From: Ancylobacter tetraedralis
Lineage (GTDB): Bacteria; Pseudomonadota; Alphaproteobacteria; Rhizobiales; Xanthobacteraceae
Direction: 5' to 3'
DNA: 64,000 nucleotides
Assembly: GCF_014195655.1 (NCBI RefSeq)
Contig: NZ_JACICD010000004.1
Coordinates: 62,001 to 126,000, forward strand
The notes under the pieces are model-generated. The model was not told the origin of the DNA. It saw only the letters and a program-made list of their open reading frames with translations, and made no database searches. The translations under genes were made by a program, and so were the position numbers. This document shows positions 47,713 to 56,136 of this stretch, in pieces. Position 1 is the stretch's first letter. Each line of letters starts with the position of its first letter.

Positions 47713-48969
47713 ATGAACAAGTCAGAACCCACGCCGGACACGCCTCATCCGGGAATGGGCTTCCGCCAATTCGTGGCTTTCATAGCCGCGCTGATGGCGA
47801 CCAATGCCATAGCGATCGATTCCATGCTGCCGGCGCTGCCGGAGATCGGCCGTTCGCTCCGCATCGACACCGCCAACCATACGCAGATCGTGATCACCGC
47901 CTATCTACTCGGTTTCGGCGGGGCACAGATCCTCTATGGCACGCTGGCCGACCGATATGGCCGCCGGCCGGTGCTGATGGTCGGGCTCGCCATCTACACC
48001 ATCGCCTCGATCGGCGCGTTCTTCGCGGGATCGCTGGGTGTGATGATCCTGGCCCGCGCGACCCAGGGCATCGGCTCGGCGGCGACCCGCATCCTCGCCA
48101 TCACCATCGTGCGCGACTGCTATTCCGGGCGGCAGATGGCGCGCGTGATGTCGCTGGCCTTCATCGTGTTTCTCACCGTGCCGATCTTCGCGCCCTCGAT
48201 CGGCCAGATCATCATGCTGGCGGCGCCGTGGCGGGCGATCTTCCTGATGCTGTGCCTGTTCGGCGGAACGCTGTTCGTGTGGACGCTGGCGCGGCTGCCG
48301 GAGACGCTCAAGCCGGAAAACCGCACGCCGATCTCGATTGCCGGCATCACCTTCGCCTTCGGCCTGGTGTTCCGCAGCCGCGTCACGGTTGGCTACATGT
48401 GCGCGATGACGATGGTGATGGGCGGCCTGTTCGGCTTCATCAACTCGGCGCAGCAGGTGTTCGCCGTGGCGTTCCACGCCGAGCAGTTGTTCACGCTCAT
48501 CTTCGCGCTGATCGCCGTCTTCATGGCGCTGTCGTCGCTGCTCAACTCACGAGTGGTGGGCCGGCATGGCACGCGCAAGGTCTCGCATGCCGCGATGTTG
48601 GGCTATCTCGCGGTGACGCTGGTGCATGCGGTGATCGGGCTGGCCGGGTGGGAAACCATCTGGACCTTCTCGATCCTGCAGGCGGCGATGATGTTCTGTT
48701 TCGGCCTGATGATGTCCAACTTCAACGCCATGGCGATGGAGCCGGTGGGCGCCGTTGCCGGTACGGCATCTTCGGCGCTGGGCTTCTGCAGCACGGTCGG
48801 GGGGGCGCTGGTCGGCTTCGGGCTCGGCCAGCTGTTCGACGGCACCACCCTGCCGCTGCTGCTCGGCTTCGCGGGACTCGGTCTCGCCGCCTTCATCTGC
48901 GTGCTCATCGCCGAGCGCGGGCGCCTGTTCGGGAGCACGGCGGCGGCGGGGGGAACGGCGCACAAATAG
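47713..48969 (+). CDS. MFS multidrug exporter, Bcr/CflA family (418 aa)
   Basis: Twelve-segment DHA1 transporter. Motif YLLGFGGAQILYGTLADRYGRRPVL (about residues 62-86; the GxLaDrxGrkxxl motif) and RATQGIGSAATRI in segment 4 are diagnostic of Bcr/CflA. Likely exports drugs or sulphur amino acids in exchange for protons. ATG at 47713; the ribosome site is poor (GGACC), but upstream in-frame sequence is arginine-rich and implausible. Convergent with the Nudix gene. Confidence 0.9.
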   Translation: MNKSEPTPDTPHPGMGFRQFVAFIAALMATNAIAIDSMLPALPEIGRSLRIDTANHTQIVITAYLLGFGGAQILYGTLADRYGRRPVLMVGLAIYTIASIGAFFAGSLGVMILARATQGIGSAATRILAITIVRDCYSGRQMARVMSLAFIVFLTVPIFAPSIGQIIMLAAPWRAIFLMLCLFGGTLFVWTLARLPETLKPENRTPISIAGITFAFGLVFRSRVTVGYMCAMTMVMGGLFGFINSAQQVFAVAFHAEQLFTLIFALIAVFMALSSLLNSRVVGRHGTRKVSHAAMLGYLAVTLVHAVIGLAGWETIWTFSILQAAMMFCFGLMMSNFNAMAMEPVGAVAGTASSALGFCSTVGGALVGFGLGQLFDGTTLPLLLGFAGLGLAAFICVLIAERGRLFGSTAAAGGTAHK

Positions 48970-48984
48970 GGGGTCGCGCTTGCG

Positions 48985-49503
48985 TTATTGCGCGGCGATC
49001 GGAAAGGCCCGCCGGACCTTCGGGAAGTGGCTGCCGGCGGTCTTCTGCCAACTGCGCGATTGGGCGAACTCGATGATGAGCCCACCGAGATCGGTCTCGT
49101 CGACCAGCAGGGCGGCGTCCTCCGGCGACAGCCACACCTGCGCGCGCTCGTGACGCTCCGGCCATTCATGAAGCTGGCGTTTCACCGCGAAGGGATAGAC
49201 CGAGACGCTGACCAGCGCGAAATGTGTGTCCAGTCGTTTCCAGTAGAGATATTGGCCGAGGCGCTTGCGGCTGATTTCGCCCATCGCTCCGGCCTCCTGC
49301 CGGGCCTCGATCTGCGCCGACTTCCAATCCTTGCGGTTCTTCATCGGCCAGCCCTTGGGGATGACGGCACGCTGCGTCTCGCGCGAACTGATCAACAAAA
49401 TCTCAAAAGTGCCGTCCGCCCGCAGCCGATAGGGTAGGGCGGCAACCTGCCGGAGGACCCGCCCGTCAGAGGCCAGGCGCCTAGATTGCTTCAACTTGCT
49501 CAT
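48985..49503 (-). CDS. Nudix hydrolase with a divergent box (172 aa)
   Basis: Nudix fold of the diphosphoinositol/diadenosine-polyphosphate-like group: VAALPYRLRADGTFEILLISSRET, then the box PKGWPMKNRKDWKSAQIEARQEAG. The canonical REXXEEXG reads IEARQEAG, so the arginine and one glutamate are changed while the key last glutamate remains. Activity is probable but uncertain. ATG at 49503. Convergent with the Bcr/CflA gene and divergent from the MAPEG gene. Substrate unknown. Confidence 0.8.
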   Translation of the reverse strand: MSKLKQSRRLASDGRVLRQVAALPYRLRADGTFEILLISSRETQRAVIPKGWPMKNRKDWKSAQIEARQEAGAMGEISRKRLGQYLYWKRLDTHFALVSVSVYPFAVKRQLHEWPERHERAQVWLSPEDAALLVDETDLGGLIIEFAQSRSWQKTAGSHFPKVRRAFPIAAQ

Positions 49504-49560
49504 CGCGCTTAACTCTAGTGCATGTCGCGGAGAATGCGATGAAAAACGGATCCAGAGGGT

Positions 49561-49971
49561 ATGGCAGGCGACATGACCACGGAACTGACATTGCTCGGCT
49601 GGAGTCTCGTTCTGGCCCTCTTTCAGGTGATGCTGACGGCGATGTTTCGCAACCGCGAAACCGGAACAACCTATAATGCCGGGCCCCGGGACGAGCCAGG
49701 CCCGCCGGTGGGGGTGATGACCGGGCGGCTGCGGCGCGCGCAGGCGAATCTCCTCGAGACGCTGCCGCTCTTCGCCACCGGCGTGCTGATCGCCCATGTG
49801 GCGGGGCGCGAAGGTGCGCTCACCTTCTGGGGTGCCTGGCTCTATCTGGCGGCGCGAATCGCCTATGTGCCGGCCTATGCCCTGGGCGTGGCCTATCTGC
49901 GCTCGGCCATCTGGATGGTGTCGATGGCCGGCCTGGTCATGATCCTCGCCGCGATCCTGCGCCCGGCCTGA
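49561..49971 (+). CDS. MAPEG-family membrane protein (136 aa)
   Basis: Four-segment membrane protein of the MAPEG family (glutathione transferase-like). Landmarks are RAQANLLETLPLFATGV (about residues 59-75), with the R-x-x-x-N/E glutathione-site pattern, and AARIAYVPAYALG with the conserved arginine and tyrosine. Function in bacteria generally unknown. The start could be 49561 or the ATG at 49573; AGAGGG upstream is too near the first and somewhat far from the second. Confidence 0.82.
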   Translation: MAGDMTTELTLLGWSLVLALFQVMLTAMFRNRETGTTYNAGPRDEPGPPVGVMTGRLRRAQANLLETLPLFATGVLIAHVAGREGALTFWGAWLYLAARIAYVPAYALGVAYLRSAIWMVSMAGLVMILAAILRPA

Positions 49972-50100
49972 ACCCGCCGCCATGGACGGCGCGCCTATCT
50001 ACCCGGCCGCGCCGCCGGGCCGCGCGCGCGAATCAGCGGATGTGGCGGAGGCTGCCGGGTGGTGCGCAGGTCGCCCGCGCGCCACCCGTGCTCGCCCGGC

Positions 50101-50310
50101 TCAGTGCTGCGCGAGCATCTTGGCGATCGCCTGCGCAACCTGCTTGGTCACGCGCCGGCGATATTTGCGGTGAACGAGCTGGCCGTTGTGAAAGACGTCC
50201 TGCTCGACATACAGATTGTCGCCGTCCCATCGCAGGATGTTGTCGGATTCGGTGGTTTCGATCACGCCGATTTCGGAAATCAGCTGACCTTCGGGGGCGG
50301 CTCGTGACAT
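50101..50310 (-). CDS. Small hypothetical protein (69 aa)
   Basis: Short soluble protein with a beta-rich middle (ESDNILRWDGDNLYVEQDVFHNGQLVHRKYRR) and a helical end (QVAQAIAKML). No family recognised. ATG at 50310 with an excellent ribosome site, AAGGAGACGCAC; a longer frame upstream lacks one. Monocistronic by position. Confidence 0.65.
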   Translation of the reverse strand: MSRAAPEGQLISEIGVIETTESDNILRWDGDNLYVEQDVFHNGQLVHRKYRRRVTKQVAQAIAKMLAQH

Positions 50311-50397
50311 GTGCGTCTCCTTGGGAGCAACGGGGGCCCTCGCGGCCTCTTCGCTATTCAAGGATAGCGCGACGGCCGGCGAACGCCATGGGGTGAA

Positions 50398-51135
50398 TCA
50401 ATCCACGCGCCGGTCATTCTCCGGCGAGGGGGCGTCGGTCTCGATCCGGCCGCGCCGCTGCAGCCACAGCGCGAGCGTCCAGCACGCCAGCGCCCAGGCG
50501 CTGCCGGCGGACCAGCCGGCCAGCACGTCGGTCGGCCAATGCACGCCGAGATAGATGCGGCTCAACCCGATGACCAGCGTGAGGGCGATGGCCACCGCCA
50601 GCACATAGATCTTCAGCCGCCGCCGCGCCTCGGTACGCACGATGAGCGCGCCGAGCGTGAGATAGGTCACGGCCGAGCCCATGGCATGGCCGCTGGGAAA
50701 GCTCAGCGTGTGCACGTCGACCAGATGGGCGACCAGATCGGGACGCGGACGATCGAAGCCGATCTTCAGCACATAGCTCATGATGCCGCCACCAGCGGTG
50801 GCCAGCGCCACGAACAGCGCGGCGGACCGCTTGCCGTCGGTGATGAGGAAGCCGACCACGACCAGCGTTACCAATGCGAGCACGGTGGTGCTGCCGAGCG
50901 CGGTGATGTCGCGCACCACGATTTCCAGCCAGGCGGGACCCAGCGGCTCGGCGGAATCGCCCGGGGCGCGGAAGGCCAGCAGGATCGCCTCGTCGAAACC
51001 GTGCGAATCGCCTTCCACCATCTCCTCGGCGATCAGCGCGAAGGCGAGCAGCCCCGCCGCCGCGCCGGCGAGGGCCAGCAGCAGGCCGAATTCGGTGGCG
51101 ATCCAGCGGGGAATGAATTGAGGTCGGGCCTTCAC
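50398..51135 (-). CDS. PAP2-family membrane phosphatase (245 aa)
   Basis: Lipid-phosphatase type (undecaprenyl-diphosphate or phosphatidate phosphatase-like) with six membrane segments. The three-part acid-phosphatase signature is complete: KIGFDRPRP, PSGH and SRIYLGVHWPTDV. The active site should face the periplasm. It could recycle the cell-wall lipid carrier or dephosphorylate lipid A precursors; not distinguishable. Single gene, ATG at 51135. Confidence 0.9.
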   Translation of the reverse strand: MKARPQFIPRWIATEFGLLLALAGAAAGLLAFALIAEEMVEGDSHGFDEAILLAFRAPGDSAEPLGPAWLEIVVRDITALGSTTVLALVTLVVVGFLITDGKRSAALFVALATAGGGIMSYVLKIGFDRPRPDLVAHLVDVHTLSFPSGHAMGSAVTYLTLGALIVRTEARRRLKIYVLAVAIALTLVIGLSRIYLGVHWPTDVLAGWSAGSAWALACWTLALWLQRRGRIETDAPSPENDRRVD

Positions 51136-51256
51136 GTCAGATCACGCTCCTCACCTGTGTGGCCGGATTCGATAGCGGCTTCCGGCGGGCTCGCGCAATC
51201 GGGAACTCAAACGCCCACATGAGTGTTTCCCCTCGCAACTCGGATGGAGAAACGTC

Positions 51257-51340
51257 ATGTTCAAGGGTGGACTTCTCTGGTTGGTGGGCATTCCGCTGCC
51301 GATCATCCTCGTGCTCTGGCTGCTTGGCTATCTCAGTTGA
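51257..51340 (+). CDS. Tiny membrane protein (27 aa)
   Basis: A single hydrophobic segment, LLWLVGIPLPIILVLWLLGYL, preceded by MFKGG and ending LS. The ATG has GGATGGAG about 8 bp upstream. A hydrophobic 27-residue frame with a good ribosome site in a gap between two genes is unlikely by chance. Function unknown; similar tiny YkvR/Lmo0937-like membrane peptides occur widely. Confidence 0.6.
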   Translation: MFKGGLLWLVGIPLPIILVLWLLGYLS

Positions 51341-51418
51341 ACGGTCATGTCCGCGTGGGGGCGATTCGCGGACAAATGGTTGCGCCAGACCATGCAAGTG
51401 GTGTTGAAGAACGGGGCC

Positions 51419-51440
51419 TGACGTAGCGTAGGCTGCGTCA
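51419..51440. terminator. Hairpin upstream of the MHYT kinase gene
   Basis: TGACGTAGC-GTAG-GCTGCGTCA, 9-bp stem with one wobble. No T-tract; a terminator for the tiny gene or an operator for the following gene. Confidence 0.35.
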
Positions 51441-51480
51441 TCCACAAGGGCGCATCCGCGGTCCTGAGGGGGAGGGAGCG

Positions 51481-53811
51481 TTGGACGGGGCGATGCATAT
51501 GGTCGGCGCACATCATTGGGGGCTTGTCGCCCTCTCGGTGCTTATCGCCATCGCCGCTTCCTTCACCGCTTTGGACCTTGCCGGGCGCGTGCCGCAATAT
51601 TCCGGGCGCACCCGGGCCGGCTGGCTTGCCACCGCGGCGCTGGTGCTGGGTGGCGGCGTCTGGGCCATGCATTTCGTGGCGATGCTTGCCCTGCATCTGG
51701 GCATGGTGGTCTCTTACGATCTCCCGCTCACCGCCTTGTCCTTCGCCATCGCCGTGCTCGGCACCCTGGTGGCGCTGACAGCGGCTAGCCAACCGGGTCG
51801 CTCCCCGGCCGGTCTGGTGCTGAGCGGCGTGTTCATGGGGCTGGTCATCGTCGGCATGCACTACACCGGCATGTTCGCCATGCGGGTGCCTGGCACGATC
51901 GTGTATGACCCGCTTTATGCCGGCGCCGCGGTCGTTCTCGCCATCGGGGCGTCGACATCGGCGCTGTGGCTCGCTTTCCGGCGCAGTTCGCTGGCTGAGC
52001 GGCTCGGCGGCTCGCTCGCGATGGGCGTCGGCATTTCCGGCATGCACTATGTCGCCATGGCGGGCGTGACCTTCACGGCCGGCGACGCCGAGGCGATGGC
52101 CCATGTCGGCGGCAGCATGGACAATGTCCATGTGGTCATCGCCGTTTCCGCCGCCAGCTTCGCCATCTTTGCCGCGGCGCTGCTCGCCGCCATGTATGAC
52201 CGGCGCTTCACGCTTCTCGCCGAGCGCGAAAAGGCGCTGTGGCGGGAGGGTGAGGAGCGGTTTCGCACGCTGTATCGCCGCACGCCGCTACCGCTGCATT
52301 CGCTCGGGCCGGATGGGCGAATCGAGCAGGTCAGCGACCGCTGGCTCGACCTGCTCGGCTATCGCCGGGCGGAGGTGATCGGCCGCCCGCTCACCGATTT
52401 CATGACGCCGGAATCCGTGCGCGAGCGCGATGAGGACCACTGGCCGCGTCTGGTCGGAACGGGCGAACTGCGCGAGGCCGAGTACCGGCTTGTCGCCCGC
52501 GATGGCCGGCTGATCGACTGCATCCTCTCCGCCGTGGCCGAGAGGGATGGCCAGGGGGGCATCACCAAGACGCTGTGCGGGCTGATCGACGTGACCGACC
52601 GGCGCCGGGCCGAGGAGGCGCTGCGTCAGGCGCAGAAGCTGGAGGCGGTTGGCCAGCTGACCGGCGGCATCGCCCATGACTTCAACAATCTGCTCGCCGT
52701 GGTGATGGGCAATCTCGAACTGGTGCGCAAGCGGGCGCCCAACGAGCCGCGCCTGATGACACTGATCGACAACACGCTGCAGGCCGCCCAGCGCGGCGCG
52801 GCGCTGACCCAGCGCATGCTCGCCTTCGCCCGCCGGCAGGATCTCAAGCCGCAGCCCGTGGATGTGCCCGAGTTGGTCATGGGCATGGCCGAACTGCTGC
52901 GCCGCTCCATCGGCCCGAGCGTGCGCATCGAGACGCGCTTCCCCCTCGGCCTGCCGCAGGCGCGGGTGGATGCCAACCAGCTGGAACTGGCCCTGCTCAA
53001 CCTCGCCGTCAATGCGCGCGATGCGATGACCGATGGTGGCATGATCGTGATCGGCGCGCGGGAGGAAACGGTGCCCGCGCAGGCGGATGAGTTGGAACCG
53101 GGCGCGCTCCGGCCCGGCCGCTATTTCTGCCTCTCCATTTCCGACACCGGCGCCGGCATGGATGCGGTGACACTGGCGCGCGCCGCCGAACCGTTCTTCA
53201 CCACCAAGGGCGTCGGCAAGGGAACCGGGCTGGGCCTGGCCATGGTGCATGGTCTGGCGGCGCAGTCGGGCGGCGCCCTCATTCTGGCCAGCGAGCCGGG
53301 GCAGGGCACCATTGCCTCCATCTACCTGCCGATCGCCGAGCCCTCGGCGCGCGGGACGGCCCTGCGTGGCGACACTGAGCCCACCCCGCCAGTCTCCATC
53401 GACCAGGAAGCGCCGGCCGGCTCGGGCACGACGCGGGTGCTGGTCGTCGACGACGATCCGCTGGTGCTGTCGGCGACCTCGGCCATGCTGGAGGATCTCG
53501 GCTTCATCGTCACCGAGGCATCGTCCGGCAAGCAGGCGCTGGATCTGCTGGATGAGGGCCTGTCATTCGACATGGTGCTGACCGACCAGGCGATGCCGGG
53601 CATGACCGGCGTTCAGCTGGCGGCGGTGATCCGCCAGCGCCGGCCGAGCCTGCCGGTGGTGCTGGGCACCGGCTATGCCGAACTGCCCGCCGATGCCGGG
53701 GCGAGCCTCACGCGGCTGGGCAAGCCGTTCAGCCGGGAGGCGCTGCGGCGCGCCGTGCTCGATGCCACGCGGCCGGACAATGTGGTGGCGCTGTCCTCCC
53801 GCACGGGCTGA
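51481..53811 (+). CDS. MHYT-PAS hybrid sensor histidine kinase (776 aa)
   Basis: Membrane sensor with seven hydrophobic segments forming an MHYT domain (about residues 10-240); the repeated M-H-Y pattern appears at residues 63-65 (MHF), 126-129 (MHYT) and 188-190 (MHY). Such domains are proposed to bind copper and sense oxygen, CO or NO. PAS 260-375, HisKA with phospho-histidine H399 in GGIAHDFNN, HATPase with GTGLGLAMVHG near 581, and a C-terminal receiver with acceptor D702 (MVLTDQAMPGM). I take the TTG at 51481, right after GGGGGAGGGAG; the ATG at 51493 is possible. No output regulator gene is adjacent. Confidence 0.88.
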   Translation: MDGAMHMVGAHHWGLVALSVLIAIAASFTALDLAGRVPQYSGRTRAGWLATAALVLGGGVWAMHFVAMLALHLGMVVSYDLPLTALSFAIAVLGTLVALTAASQPGRSPAGLVLSGVFMGLVIVGMHYTGMFAMRVPGTIVYDPLYAGAAVVLAIGASTSALWLAFRRSSLAERLGGSLAMGVGISGMHYVAMAGVTFTAGDAEAMAHVGGSMDNVHVVIAVSAASFAIFAAALLAAMYDRRFTLLAEREKALWREGEERFRTLYRRTPLPLHSLGPDGRIEQVSDRWLDLLGYRRAEVIGRPLTDFMTPESVRERDEDHWPRLVGTGELREAEYRLVARDGRLIDCILSAVAERDGQGGITKTLCGLIDVTDRRRAEEALRQAQKLEAVGQLTGGIAHDFNNLLAVVMGNLELVRKRAPNEPRLMTLIDNTLQAAQRGAALTQRMLAFARRQDLKPQPVDVPELVMGMAELLRRSIGPSVRIETRFPLGLPQARVDANQLELALLNLAVNARDAMTDGGMIVIGAREETVPAQADELEPGALRPGRYFCLSISDTGAGMDAVTLARAAEPFFTTKGVGKGTGLGLAMVHGLAAQSGGALILASEPGQGTIASIYLPIAEPSARGTALRGDTEPTPPVSIDQEAPAGSGTTRVLVVDDDPLVLSATSAMLEDLGFIVTEASSGKQALDLLDEGLSFDMVLTDQAMPGMTGVQLAAVIRQRRPSLPVVLGTGYAELPADAGASLTRLGKPFSREALRRAVLDATRPDNVVALSSRTG

Positions 53812-53906
53812 GCGCTGCGGCCGTGCGGAGGGCCAACCGGCGCGGCAGGTTCCGCGGCAGGTTGGCGCGGGTCCGCCGGCCCTTGCATATTGTCCACGAC
53901 GGCACG

Positions 53907-53935
53907 GTGACATTTCGCCGGCGAGTGATTATATC
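53907..53935 (+). promoter_or_regulatory. Candidate promoter for the thiamine operon
   Basis: GTGACA at 53907-53912, a 17-bp spacer and TATATC at 53930-53935, immediately upstream of the riboswitch. Confidence 0.5.
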
Positions 53936-53937
53936 CA

Positions 53938-54041
53938 ACCCGTCCGGGGGAGCCTCGTCAGGAGGCTGAGAGGCCATCATCGCGCGCCGCGCGGCATGGC
54001 GACCCTTCGAACCTGATCCAGTTGAGACTGGCGGAGGGAGG
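53938..54041 (+). promoter_or_regulatory. TPP riboswitch (THI element)
   Basis: Conserved blocks in order: GGGGGAGCC with the paired GGCTGAGAG (the P3 arm and TPP pyrimidine site), then GACCCTTCGAACCTGATC and GACTGGCGGAGGGAGG, which form the P4/P5 arm and the closing stem. This is the standard TPP aptamer. It ends on the ribosome site of thiO (GGAGGGAG), so ligand binding probably hides that site and blocks translation when thiamine is plentiful. Confidence 0.95.
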
Positions 54042-54046
54042 CGTTG

Positions 54047-55111
54047 ATGGCATCACTGCAGCAATCCACTACCGATGACGGCGCAGCCGCGCCGGCGGCC
54101 AACGCGATGCGCGTGCGCATCATTGGCGGCGGCGTCGCGGGGCTCACCAGCGCCCACGCCTTTGCCCGGCGCGGCGCGCGGGTCACGCTGGTCGAGCGCC
54201 GCGCGGCCACCGGGCAGGGCTGTTCGTGGTATGCGGGGGGCATGCTGGCGCCGTGGTGCGAGCGCGAGAGCGCCGAGCCGATCATCGCCGAGCTTGGCCT
54301 CGAATCGCTGGAATACTGGCGCAGCGCCGTGCCGGATGTGCCAAACGAGGGCAGCCTCGTGCTGGCGCCGCCGCGCGACCTGCCGGACCTCAAGCGATTC
54401 GCGCGCCGGACCTCGGGCTTCGAGTGGGCCGATGGCGGGCGCCTCGCGGCGCTGGAGCCGGACCTGGGCGGGCGCTTCGACCAGGGCCTGTTCTTTCCCA
54501 CCGAGGCCCATCTGGAGCCGCGCAAGGCCCTGGCCGCCCTCACGCGCAAGCTGGTCGACGAGCATCAGGTGACGATCCGCTACGAGGCGGACGGGCTGGA
54601 TGACGGCGAGGCCCCGGCCGATGTGATCGTCGACTGCCGCGGGTTGGCGGCGCGCGATGTGCTGGCCGATCTGCGCGGGGTGAAGGGCGAGATGCTGGTG
54701 CTCTATTCCCGCGAGATCGCGCTCGCGCGTCCCGTGCGCATGCTGCACCCGCGCATTCCGGTCTATATCGTGCCGCGCGGCGACGGGCATTTCATGATCG
54801 GCGCCACCTCGATCGAGAATGACGAGCGCGGGCGCGTCACCGGCCGCTCCATGCTGGAGCTGCTCGGCGCGGCCTATGCGCTGCACCCCGCCTTTGGCGA
54901 GGCGGAGATCGTGGAGATCGGCGCCGATGTGCGCCCGGCCTTCCCCGACAATATTCCGCGCCTGCGCCGGCGCGGCCGCACGATCTATCTGAACGGGCTG
55001 TACCGCCACGGTTTCCTCGCCGCGCCCGCTCTGGCGCGACGGGCGGCGGCGCTCGCCTTTGACGGGACGGCCTGCCCGGAGGTGATGGATGAAGATCATC
55101 GTGAATGGTGA
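54047..55111 (+). CDS. thiO: Glycine oxidase ThiO (354 aa)
   Basis: FAD enzyme oxidising glycine to the imine used to form the thiamine thiazole. FAD motif GGGVAGL (about residues 27-33), then VTLVERRAATGQGCSWYAGGMLAPW, a ThiO hallmark, and the C-terminal NGLYRHGFLAAPA. The ATG at 54047 lies 7 bp after the GGAGGGAG of the riboswitch; a TTG one codon earlier is less likely. It is the first gene of thiO-S-G-E and overlaps thiS by 23 bp. Confidence 0.93.
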   Translation: MASLQQSTTDDGAAAPAANAMRVRIIGGGVAGLTSAHAFARRGARVTLVERRAATGQGCSWYAGGMLAPWCERESAEPIIAELGLESLEYWRSAVPDVPNEGSLVLAPPRDLPDLKRFARRTSGFEWADGGRLAALEPDLGGRFDQGLFFPTEAHLEPRKALAALTRKLVDEHQVTIRYEADGLDDGEAPADVIVDCRGLAARDVLADLRGVKGEMLVLYSREIALARPVRMLHPRIPVYIVPRGDGHFMIGATSIENDERGRVTGRSMLELLGAAYALHPAFGEAEIVEIGADVRPAFPDNIPRLRRRGRTIYLNGLYRHGFLAAPALARRAAALAFDGTACPEVMDEDHREW

Positions 55112-55286
55112 GACGGCCGAGATCCGGGCCGGGACACTCGCCGAGCTGTTGAGCGAGCTCGGCTATGCCGACGCGATCGTCGCCACCGCGGTGAACGGGG
55201 CGATGGTGCGTGCCGTCCGGCGGGACGCGACCCCGATCGCCACCGGCGACCGGGTGGAAATTCTCGCGCCGATGCAAGGGGGCTGA
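55089..55286 (+). CDS. thiS: Sulfur carrier protein ThiS (65 aa)
   Basis: Ubiquitin-like carrier whose C-terminal glycine-glycine (PMQGG) is adenylated and charged with sulfur for thiazole formation. The N-terminus [12 protein letters not shown] and the [13 protein letters not shown] end are typical. It starts inside the last codons of thiO and is 11 bp from thiG. Confidence 0.95.
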   Translation: MKIIVNGETAEIRAGTLAELLSELGYADAIVATAVNGAMVRAVRRDATPIATGDRVEILAPMQGG

Positions 55287-55297
55287 GGAGGCTGATC

Positions 55298-56128
55298 ATG
55301 GATGCGATGACGGACACGACGGCGTTCGACGCCGATCCGGTCGAGTTCTACGGCACAAGGGTGGGCTCGCGCCTGCTGCTCGGCACCGCGCAATATCCCT
55401 CGCCCGCCATTCTGGCCGAAGCGATCCGGGGATCGGGGGCGGAGATCGTCACCGTGTCGCTGCGGCGCGAATCCGGCGTCGCCAAGCCCGGCCAGCCGCT
55501 GGCCGGCCAGAGCTTCTGGCAGCTGATCCGCGACCTCGGCGTCAAGGTGCTGCCCAACACGGCGGGCTGCAAGACGGTGAAGGAAGCGGTCACCACGGCC
55601 GAGATGGCGCGCGAGCTGTTCGGCACGCCCTGGGTCAAGCTGGAGGTGATCGGCGAGGACGACACGCTGCAGCCGGACGTGTTCGGCCTGGTCGAGGCGG
55701 CGCGTATCCTGTCACGCGATGGCTTCCAGGTGTTCCCCTACACGACCGAGGACCTGATCGTCGCGGAGAAGCTGCTCTCCGCCGGCTGCGAGGTGCTGAT
55801 GCCGTGGGGCGCGCCGATCGGCTCCGGGCGCGGGCTGAACAACCCCTATGGCCTGCGCTCGCTGCGGGCGCATTTTCCCCGCGTTCCGCTGGTGGTCGAT
55901 GCCGGGCTCGGCCTTCCCTCGCATGCGGCGGCGGCGATGGAGATGGGCTATGACGCCGTGCTGCTCAACACCGCCGTCGCCAAGGCGGGCGATCCGGTGC
56001 GCATGGCGCGCGCCTTCGCCCGCGCCATCGAGGCGGGCCGCGACGCGGTGATCGCCGATCCGATGGAGGTGCGCGACATGGCGGCGCCCTCCACCCCGGT
56101 CATGGGCCGCGCCGTGTTCGGCGAATGA
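55298..56128 (+). CDS. thiG: Thiazole synthase ThiG (276 aa)
   Basis: TIM-barrel enzyme that assembles the thiazole phosphate from DXP, the glycine-derived imine and ThiS-bound sulfur. [12 protein letters not shown] and [10 protein letters not shown] are family motifs, the lysine in the latter being the expected Schiff-base residue. The phosphate site is in GAPIGSGRG. The N-terminus is about 15 residues longer than the minimal form. Stop overlaps with a possible thiE start. Confidence 0.95.
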   Translation: MDAMTDTTAFDADPVEFYGTRVGSRLLLGTAQYPSPAILAEAIRGSGAEIVTVSLRRESGVAKPGQPLAGQSFWQLIRDLGVKVLPNTAGCKTVKEAVTTAEMARELFGTPWVKLEVIGEDDTLQPDVFGLVEAARILSRDGFQVFPYTTEDLIVAEKLLSAGCEVLMPWGAPIGSGRGLNNPYGLRSLRAHFPRVPLVVDAGLGLPSHAAAAMEMGYDAVLLNTAVAKAGDPVRMARAFARAIEAGRDAVIADPMEVRDMAAPSTPVMGRAVFGE

Positions 56129-56136
56129 GGCAGGCG

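Noticed and set aside
51347..51421. A 24-codon frame right after the 27-aa membrane peptide
   Set aside because: No ribosome site and no distinctive composition; overlaps a hairpin at its stop.
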